A stretch of DNA of 64,000 nucleotides from positions 51,829,169 through 51,893,168 of the forward strand of contig OX485806.1 in NCBI GenBank assembly GCA_950295325.1. The letters are read 5' to 3'. The DNA comes from Polytrichum commune. Its lineage: Eukaryota; Streptophyta; Polytrichopsida; Polytrichales; Polytrichaceae. The first letter of the stretch is position 1; every line of letters starts with the position of its first letter. Shown here one piece after another: positions 59,750 to 64,000 of the stretch. A program made the translations under genes and the position numbers. Under the pieces are notes generated by a model, which made no database searches, was not told the DNA's origin, and saw only the letters and a list, made by a program, of their open reading frames with translations.

Positions 59750-61438
59750 TTCAGTAAAACGTGCATATAGCTATATGTCAAATTTGCCTATATTATTTAA
59801 CTTACTCTCATGCATTTTTGTGTCAAGTGATATTCCAAGGTCCAAATTTTTATGCAATATGAATATTATATATACCATGAAATTTTACCTTCGTAATCAA
59901 AGTTTACTTCGGATAAATCATTCAACACTTCTTCAATGTCATCAATTATTATTTTTGCACCTTTCATTTCATCAATGTCATATACTATGAAAAATACCTT
60001 GGGTATCAATATTGGATTATTATTGTCTTCATATTCATAAACATATTAACTAGAATATCTTATATTTCCTATTGGGGGCCTTGGTATATCTTTCTACAAT
60101 AAAACATTTATTTGTATCCAACGAATTATTTGTGGTAATGCTCATTTCTCAAGCTTAATTTGTCCAACCCTAGGATATGCAAGCACTACTAAAATCCACC
60201 CAAATGACGGGAAAAAAATGTTGAACATAAGAAAATAAAAAACTGGGGTGGGAGGAGGTCATACCGAGACATGACTCATTTTCAAGCAAACATTTTTGGT
60301 CTTCCAAAGGTGGCATGCATTGGCAAAGCATTTGTTGTCAACTTCATGCGTCAAGGGTATCAATGTTGTTTTGTGGCAAAAAAACCCCAATATGGACCAC
60401 TATTTTTGTATGTTGATATAGTCAAAATGCCCAAAGGGAATTTTGCCATGGCCCAACGGGGGTTTGATATGCATTTGGGGTTGGACTATTAGAAGACATG
60501 AAAACTAGAATTTCTCAAATGCATGTGGGCTATGATTGGGCTATGATATGCCCAAGCTATATAACAATACACCAAAAAGGCCCAGAATTTGGCCATGTCC
60601 AACATAGTTGTCACCCATGACACATAGTTGTTGTTGACAAATGTTAGGAACATTTAAAAACAAATGGCAAAAAACTATTGGCAAAACATTGATTTGATCA
60701 TGTCAACATCTATATGTGCACAATGGAGAACCCAAGAGCATTTTCTAATGGACCTTAACTCTCAAACACAAGAAAATTCATTTTTCACTCTAGGAATTAT
60801 TTGCACTTTATACAACGAAGTTCAAACTATCAAAGAAATTGGAGCCTGCCTGCCATTGATTTTGTTAGGTTGGAATTAATACATCAAGGTGCATTGTTTT
60901 TGCTTTGTCCAAGGTCTTCCCTATCTTGTGTTTGCTATTCAATATTAGATAAATGTTTTTAAAATCAATATTCTCCATTGCTTTGCCTCATAGTATGTAT
61001 GCTACTTATGCCCAATGCTATAATGTTTTGTGACCTTGACATGTGTGAAAGGCTTGGGCTGAGAATGTTATGGAGAAAAATACTAGCATTGCATAATGTG
61101 GCATTGTTCTTCAAATTCTTGGTGATATCATGTACGGAAAAATGCGATGTTGATGTGGATTTTGTTGAGTGGGCCCTTTTGCCACTTGAAAAAATAGGAA
61201 AAAATTGTACAAAAACAATTACATTCATGAAATACATGAAGGACATACATAGAGCCCAAAATCAAAGTGGTGTGTTGGAGCTTGGCATATACCACATGTA
61301 GGACAAAATGAAAGAGCAACCTTTGAATCTTATCACTTTAATTTGAAGAACATTTTAAATTTAGCAAAGGAAAAGTTTGTAGGTAGGCATATGGATTAGT
61401 TTATTTATTATCCAACTTTTGATGTTGTTATAATTATT
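59750..61438. other. Unclassified DNA
   Basis: Open frames at 60271-60492 and 60978-61301 (plus) have no motif I recognise. Their composition suggests decayed element coding sequence. No introns, RNA genes or repeats are obvious. Confidence 0.5.
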
Positions 61439-61446
61439 GGTATATT

Positions 61447-61945
61447 CACGGGTAGATCACTCTAAGGCATTTTTGTGCACCACGTGCGGCTAGGGATTTT
61501 TTGTTTTGGGGTTATTTACCTTCAAGGGTTGAATTAAAGCCTCCCTATAATTACTTAAATTTCAAAAATGGCCCATTTGTTTGCACCCTTCCATTACTTA
61601 TATTGTCCAAGTCACTGCAATTTTTTGTACTCTATATTCCTTTTAAGCCATTTTTGGACAGACGGAAACCCCAATTATCATCCATCCCCGTGAGTCCTAA
61701 ACCCATTTACATACCATACTTAACATACCTTCTAGGATCCTTATCTTCAGCCCCTATATTAATTTTACAAAAAAAATAATGGCCCACGTTTTATGTCCAT
61801 CTAACTTACTTATAATGGGATTGTCTACATTTAATGGCCCCTTCATTATTTGGAATTCCTTTATAATTTTTATTTCAAATGATTTTAATCCTCTCTATAT
61901 TATGCCGCACGTCGTTTTTAAAATGCACTAAGTGATCTACCCGTG
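61447..61945. mobile_element. hAT-like MITE, short copy (499 bp)
   Basis: The ends are CACGGGTAGATCACTCTAAG and the inverted AAGTGATCTACCCGTG. The 8-bp GGTATATT is duplicated exactly at 61439-61446 and 61946-61953. It aligns over its whole length, inverted, with the 915-bp copy at 51907, lacking a 420-bp middle piece. Both ends carry GCATTTT and ACGTGCGGC inside the terminal repeats. Confidence 0.92.
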
Positions 61946-61953
61946 GGTATATT

Positions 61954-62467
61954 GCATGTTTTCCTTCTTTTGCCATTACAACTTGGACATTCCATGTGGT
62001 TATTTTATGTCTTCTCACTTGAGGAAAATTGATCAAACATTTTTTATGACGGTCTTTGTCCATATTTTTTTAGTCCTATTGTAAATCAATGAAAAATCCT
62101 CCAAAAACACACTGAACATCACAAATGGTGGTCAAGAATATTGAAAATCACCCAATTGTTATGAAATAAAAAATGTGTCACTAACACTTTTCATTGCCCC
62201 CCTAGCTGAGAATGATGTCAATGTCTATCAACTAGGACTACATAAACCAATGTAGTTGGTTCAATTGCCATGATGAAGATATAGCTCAACAGTCCTCCAC
62301 ATCTTTGGACGACGACAAGGGTCAACCAACAAGCATAGAGATAATTTAATGAAGACATAGCAAAGAGATTTGTAGGTTGGGTGCAAATGTGGAACCCCAT
62401 CCTTAGTCGCATTTGAGTATTTATGTCATCAAATCTTCTTGCAATCTACAAGCCAAGTTTTGCTTTG
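61954..62467. other. Spacer, no gene recognised
   Basis: This is the downstream end of the minus-strand gypsy remnant or host DNA. No repeat ends were seen. Confidence 0.45.
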
Positions 62468-64000
62468 TCATGTATCTAGTGCGTAATCAATAAAAATGGC
62501 AATATTGTCATCATGCCAATTGTGAATTTGTCTTTCAAAAGTTGTCAGTTCTTGTCCGAAGACGTAGCATGTGCCGTAGATTTCTGCCATCAAGGACAAA
62601 TCCCCAATCATCGGAGATGGAGAAATCAAGGACAACGTCAAGCATGCCATATGCCAACCTTGTTGAAATTTGTTACACAACAACATAGTTGCCGCACCTT
62701 TCTTCTCACCACACATAAAACACAAAAGAACTTTAGGCACCACCAATTTGGGATGCAAGGTCCCTTCAATAGAAAGATGATAATGTGCGCAATTTCTTAA
62801 ATGATCGCAACCTTTTTGTCCATCCATGCCACTCGACAAGACAACTTTCACACAAAAAATTGTTTGTTGCGCTCTAACATCCAAAGTCATGGCCGCCTCA
62901 TGTTAAACATAAACATAATTTCCCTTAGAAAATCTTTGCAATTGAGATAAACACTGCTACAAATGCAAACATATTTCAAGGTGTCGCGTTGTTGGGAAAT
63001 GGACATATTTTCCATGGCCACAGGAATAACTCATTTGAAGAACTCTGCCTGATCATGTAGATATTGGGCCCAAATTCTTGGGTCGTCCAAGTCCAATTTC
63101 TTTTGAACATATTTGGTAGGATAGGAAAATTTCCATATAATAGTTGGTAAGGATTGTATGAAGCCAAAGATGCATGTCTATTGAATCAATAACCCATAGC
63201 AATCGATGGGAAGATCCCAATCACGATGGTTTCCACAAAATAATCCATATTTGCGCAAACTTTGTTTGACTATATGAACAACAAGTTTGGCCAAACAATC
63301 CGCCTCAACATGATCTTGTAATGTGGTACGATGATCAATAAGGGCTTTGGTTCATAAATCCTTGAATGAACTAGGAAAATCCTTGGCTTGATCAATTAAT
63401 ACCTCAAAAAGTGCCCCAAATTGTGCTAAAACGTGATCAAGAAATCACAAACTCCGATGAATTTTGGGGTAAAGCAAAAAAATCAATTTACTTGCTAAAA
63501 TGCTCCACCATCACCAAAACATATTTTGCACAACGTGATGTAGGGGTGACTAGTCTTGCAAAATCCAAACTCCATTGATATTCCAAGCCCATTATAGGCA
63601 AAGGACATAATTGGGGTGACAACATGTTGAGGCTTCACCAAATTCATATCACTTACTCCACACTGATCAACATAGGTTGCAACCTATTAATACATGCCAT
63701 CCACCAATATTAGTTGTGTAGCAATAAGTGTGTTCTATGCACCATAAAATAACACAATATCTCATGTATTTGTCACACAGAAGAAGCACATTGATCAAGC
63801 ATTGGAATTATACACCTAACTCCATTCAACCATATGCAACATAGCAACATGTTTTTCCAACAAAATTGCACTATTCGATGAGAACTCCTATCCTGCTCCA
63901 TAGCCAAAATAGGTGTAGGAAATGCCCCTTGTTGTGATTTGTGTAAGACTAGAAGATTTTCCCATAAATCTCTAGTCACTTGGAATTTGTTAAGCACCTC
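62468..64000 (-). mobile_element. Ty3/gypsy integrase remnant followed by a PHD-type zinc finger
   Basis: On the minus strand from the right edge: integrase-core relics (QLCPLPIMGLEYQWSLDFAR near 63610; AKYVLVMVEHFSK near 63520), an integrase C-terminal block (MASYNPYQLLYGNFPILPNM near 63160), then a cysteine/histidine module at about 62720-62560. That module reads CFMCGEKKGAATMLLCNKF and QQGWHMACLTLSL, the C-x2-C...GWHMxCL layout of a PHD finger; its second half is degraded. A PHD finger after integrase in some plant and algal gypsy elements probably plays the part that a chromodomain plays elsewhere. The element continues past the window end. Many stops. Confidence 0.75.

Overview
The window looks like nuclear DNA of a land plant with a large, repeat-rich genome. 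One conserved host gene is visible: the 5' half of a plant-type gamma-adaptin (AP-1 complex large subunit), split into many short exons on the minus strand at 1-4336. The rest is decayed, nested transposable elements, tandem repeats and anonymous AT-rich DNA. Chromodomain and PHD-finger Ty3/gypsy elements and a LINE with an RNase H domain fit a fern, lycophyte, bryophyte or gymnosperm at least as well as a flowering plant. I cannot name the species.

Layout. 1-5060: gamma-adaptin gene and its upstream flank. 5061-7643: anonymous AT-rich DNA. 7644-18500: the most unusual block. It holds two divergently transcribed, intronless, decayed genes, a DUF7869-type transposase-like gene (minus) and a protein of about 1,100 residues that I do not recognise (plus). 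Between them lie two tandem arrays with different spacers that share one near-palindromic 18-bp core. 18501-23225: anonymous DNA and a 119-bp tandem repeat. 23231-32297: a Ty1/copia fragment fused to a Ty3/gypsy pol, then an LTR, a primer-binding site and a gag that is cut by another LTR. 32298-35340: a 39-bp minisatellite split by an inverted copy of that second LTR. 35341-42580: a minus-strand Ty1/copia element carrying a hAT-like MITE. 42581-47850: an L1-type LINE remnant, two abutting perfect palindromes, a copia LTR-gag-LTR deletion derivative and an LTR fragment. 47850-56530: a minus-strand LINE broken by three later insertions (one MITE, two solo LTRs), each with an exact target-site duplication. 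56531-64000: a chromovirus missing part of its integrase, a second copy of the same MITE, and a gypsy integrase followed by a PHD finger.

Only the gamma-adaptin exons appear functional. The element genes carry stops, frameshifts or truncations. The nesting gives a relative history: LINE first, then the two solo LTRs and MITE; copia element first, then the poly-G MITE; minisatellite first, then the LTR. The candidate for an undescribed system is 7644-18500: two divergent genes sharing a control region of about 42 copies of a palindromic core. Joining them into one mobile unit is an inference.
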